NCBI GenBank assembly: GCA_910579085.1
Contig: CAJTRU010000005.1
Coordinates: 36,284-100,283 of the forward strand
Reading direction: 5' to 3'
DNA length: 64,000 nucleotides
Source: an uncultured Lachnospiraceae bacterium
GTDB taxonomy: Bacteria; Bacillota; Clostridia; Lachnospirales; Lachnospiraceae
The position numbers and the translations under genes are program-made. The notes below the pieces were generated by a model, which did no database searches, was not told the DNA's origin, and was given only the letters and a program-made list of their open reading frames with translations. Shown one piece after another: positions 62,881 through 64,000 of this stretch (positions are counted from its first letter, which is position 1; every line of letters begins with the position of its first letter).

Positions 62881-62931
62881 ATGATAAAAATACTTTTCGT
62901 GTGCCACGGCAGGATTTGTTGGCCATGGTAA
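62881..62931 (+). other. attachment site C: 5' end of an LMW phosphatase gene
   Basis: AAGGGATATAAAAG precedes ATG 62881. The codons MIKILFVCHGRIC match the phosphatase N-terminus and end at TAA 62929-62931. The core TGCCACGGCA is at 62902-62911. Paired TTTACCAA words at 62973 and 62984 (11 bp apart) follow, marking the left end of a further element related to the one carrying integrase 2. Confidence 0.8.
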
Positions 62932-63046
62932 AATGCTTATAAATCCAATATTTTTTGTATTTCTTACTCAATTTTACCAATAATTTACCAATATTTCTGG
63001 AGAGTCAGACTTGCAATTATTAAACCAGAATGAGGAGATTAACAAG

Positions 63047-63430
63047 ATGGATGAATTGAAAAAGCATATTTATGATGAAAATAATGGACTGCATTATACG
63101 TTGGTAGGCGGTTACTATGTCCCGGACTTGAAGCTGTCAGAGGAAAACCACCCTATCGGACATTATGGGGGGTTGCATCGGGAATATCTCAAACAGGAGC
63201 ATACGGCACGGTACAGTTCCCTTATCCTGACCGGGAAATTGTGAACATACCTTGCCGATCTGAACGAGCAGGCGGAGGAACGGCTGGACGTAATCATCGA
63301 GCAGATGAAAGCCACCGAGGGAGTGACCGAGGAACTGAAAGCCCGGAATCAGCTTGAATGGGTAGGCCGGATGAACAATATCCGCAACCAGGCAGAGGAA
63401 ATCATAAACAGCGAAATGATTTATATTTGA
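63047..63430 (+). pseudogene. tnpV: TnpV-like transposon protein gene with internal TGA
   Basis: From ATG 63047 (GAGGAG upstream) the frame matches TnpV: YTLVGGYYVPDLKLSEENHP, IGHYGGLHREYLKQEH, SLILTGKL; TGA at 63242-63244; then TYLADLNEQAEERLDVIIEQ and LEWVGRMNNIRNQAEEII to TGA 63428-63430. One codon is mutated in an otherwise intact frame of 127 codons. TnpV accompanies serine-recombinase transposons; its role is unclear. Confidence 0.8.
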
Positions 63431-63440
63431 TTGGACATGG

Positions 63441-63469
63441 AAAGGCCAGCCGGCACCCGGCTGGTCTTT
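63441..63469. terminator. bidirectional terminator between tnpV and the XRE gene
   Basis: AAAGGCCAGCCGG (63441-63453) pairs with CCGGCTGGTCTTT (63457-63469) with one G-T pair. It serves the two convergent genes. Confidence 0.85.
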
Positions 63470-63796
63470 CTAACCTTCCCTGCGCTCCAATACCGCCCGA
63501 ATCATGGAAACGGCGATTTTCTGCTGGCTGGGCGGCGTGCTTTCCCATAGCTCTGCCAGCTCCCGTATTTTGCTGACCTCATTATCTTCCAGCGCATCCC
63601 GCAGCAGATAATCAGGGGAGATTTTCAGTGCGTTGCAGATATTGATAAATACGGGCAGGCTGGGAACCTTTGTCCCACCCTCAATCTGTCGGAGATATGT
63701 TGCGTTGATATTGCACAGTTCCGAGAGCCTGTCCGCCGTGAATCCCCGGTCTTTCCTCACCATGTTGATACGTCTGCCTAATCCTTTTCCTTCCAT
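63470..63796 (-). CDS. XRE-family regulator
   Basis: 108 residues from the ATG at 63796 (GGGTGGG upstream on the minus strand; the longer start at 63814 has no site). GRRINMVRKDRGFTADRLSE and NINATYLRQIEGGTKVPSLP form a canonical XRE helix-turn-helix; a helical tail (SQQKIAVSMIRAVLERREG) likely dimerises. It is divergent from the gene starting at 63936. Perfect palindrome ATATTAGCTAATAT (63893-63906) and AGCTATTAGC (63816-63825) share the word TATTAGC and are likely operators. Confidence 0.85.
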   Translation of the reverse strand: MEGKGLGRRINMVRKDRGFTADRLSELCNINATYLRQIEGGTKVPSLPVFINICNALKISPDYLLRDALEDNEVSKIRELAELWESTPPSQQKIAVSMIRAVLERREG

Positions 63797-63892
63797 AATG
63801 CCCACCCATTTCATAAGCTATTAGCATTTATTTTATTCACTTTTAGACTACATCACGCATAGAGATTGCAATAGATTCTAAAAGGCTATATA

Positions 63893-63906
63893 ATATTAGC
63901 TAATAT
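63893..63906. promoter_or_regulatory. operator-like palindrome in the divergent XRE promoter region
   Basis: ATATTAGCTAATAT is a perfect 14-bp palindrome. A related half word TATTAGC lies at 63819-63825 near the XRE start. Confidence 0.55.
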
Positions 63907-63935
63907 ACTATAAAATATGAAAGTGGAACAACAGA

Positions 63936-64000
63936 ATGGAACTGAACTATTTTAGGGACAGGCTTTTTGATTTACTGAACGACAACGAGGGGATGGGGAT
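63936..64000 (+). CDS. start of a mobile-element hypothetical protein (partial)
   Basis: The frame MELNYFRDRLFDLLNDNEGM runs off the right edge. This N-terminus is familiar from small conserved proteins of Tn4451/Tn1549-like elements, of unknown function. Only 21 codons are visible and the ribosome binding site (GTGGAACAACAG) is weak. Confidence 0.5.
   Translation, partial: MELNYFRDRLFDLLNDNEGMG

Larger units (their letters stand above)
52713..62911. mobile_element. unit III: integrative mobilizable-type element, about 10.2 kb
   Basis: It is bounded by att cores TGTCACGGCA (52713-52722) and TGCCACGGCA (62902-62911). Arm repeats ACTACACCA lie at 52786/52797 and 62733/62745. Content: a membrane protein and S-adenosylmethionine synthetase pair, a LysR regulator with an acyl-CoA dehydrogenase, an orphan mobC with an oriT-like region, two HTH genes, a replication gene (frameshifted), a DnaC-like loader, xis and int. 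G+C rises from 58.7 kb on, so cargo and backbone have different origins. Confidence 0.75.

Overview
The window looks like an accessory-rich stretch of a low-GC Gram-positive gut anaerobe, most likely a Lachnospiraceae-type Clostridia. The grounds are the strong AGGAGG-type ribosome binding sites, AT-rich codon use, secreted CAP/Ig-like/leucine-rich-repeat proteins, Tn916-type excisionase/integrase pairs, Rpn/PD-(D/E)XK family proteins and a butyryl-CoA-dehydrogenase-like enzyme. Species cannot be named from the sequence alone.

Layout. (1) 0-10 kb, chromosome-like surface genes: the end of an MBOAT acyltransferase, a DHHW/AlgX-like partner, a small membrane protein, a sigma factor fused to a membrane-anchored extracellular domain, and two secreted proteins. 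The second secreted protein (CAP, Ig-like, BspA-type repeats) is split near its 3' end by an 898-bp IS630-family element. (2) 10-27 kb, a mosaic of older accessory DNA: an orphan C5 cytosine methyltransferase, a probable Panacea-type toxin-antitoxin operon, a VaFE adhesin fragment, four tandem micro-genes encoding 52-56 aa paralogues, two copies of a structured non-coding repeat, a ParA partition locus with direct repeats, an Rpn-family gene, and hypothetical genes. (3) 27.5-30.7 kb: two Tn916-family integrases, the first preceded by an excisionase gene. (4) 30.75-52.72 kb, unit II: a complete unit between two copies of the same attachment site, ending in xis-int. (5) 52.71-62.91 kb, unit III: a second complete unit of the same design. 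(6) 62.9-64 kb: the left end of a further unit with a broken tnpV-like gene and an XRE regulator.

The attachment site repeated at 30.73, 52.69 and 62.88 kb is the first 10-13 codons, with ribosome binding site, of a low-molecular-weight protein tyrosine phosphatase gene (M-I/V-K-I-L-F-V/I-C-H-G). At least three related elements have therefore stacked in one target. Each unit also carries paired short direct repeats at its ends, 11 bp apart at left ends and 12 bp apart at right ends, with a different repeat word in each unit; these look like integrase arm sites.

Most striking content. In unit II, two arrays (36898-37366 and 37856-38548) consist of GT dinucleotides placed every 5 bases with three variable bases between, punctuated every 2-9 steps by a 6-base step such as GTAATG, GTAAAG or GTGAAG. 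The mean spacing is about 5.16 bases, so two steps cover about 10.3 bases, close to one B-DNA turn. The arrays surround a 125-aa gene whose paralogue lies 1.8 kb upstream, with an acidic membrane-anchored protein between them. I know of no described element with this architecture. In unit III, a four-helix membrane protein overlaps a divergent S-adenosylmethionine synthetase with intact catalytic motifs, which looks like a candidate defence or signalling module.

Decay is frequent. Two toxin genes (HEPN, YoeB) are broken while their antitoxins remain intact. A DUF932 gene carries two in-frame TAG codons, a large AT-rich gene one in-frame TGA, and the unit III replication gene a frameshift in a GA-rich simple repeat. 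Unit II also carries a phage-style recombination pair (YqaJ exonuclease and Rad52-like annealing protein), a MobC/relaxase pair next to a long inverted repeat, and a HerA/TraG-like ATPase operon.
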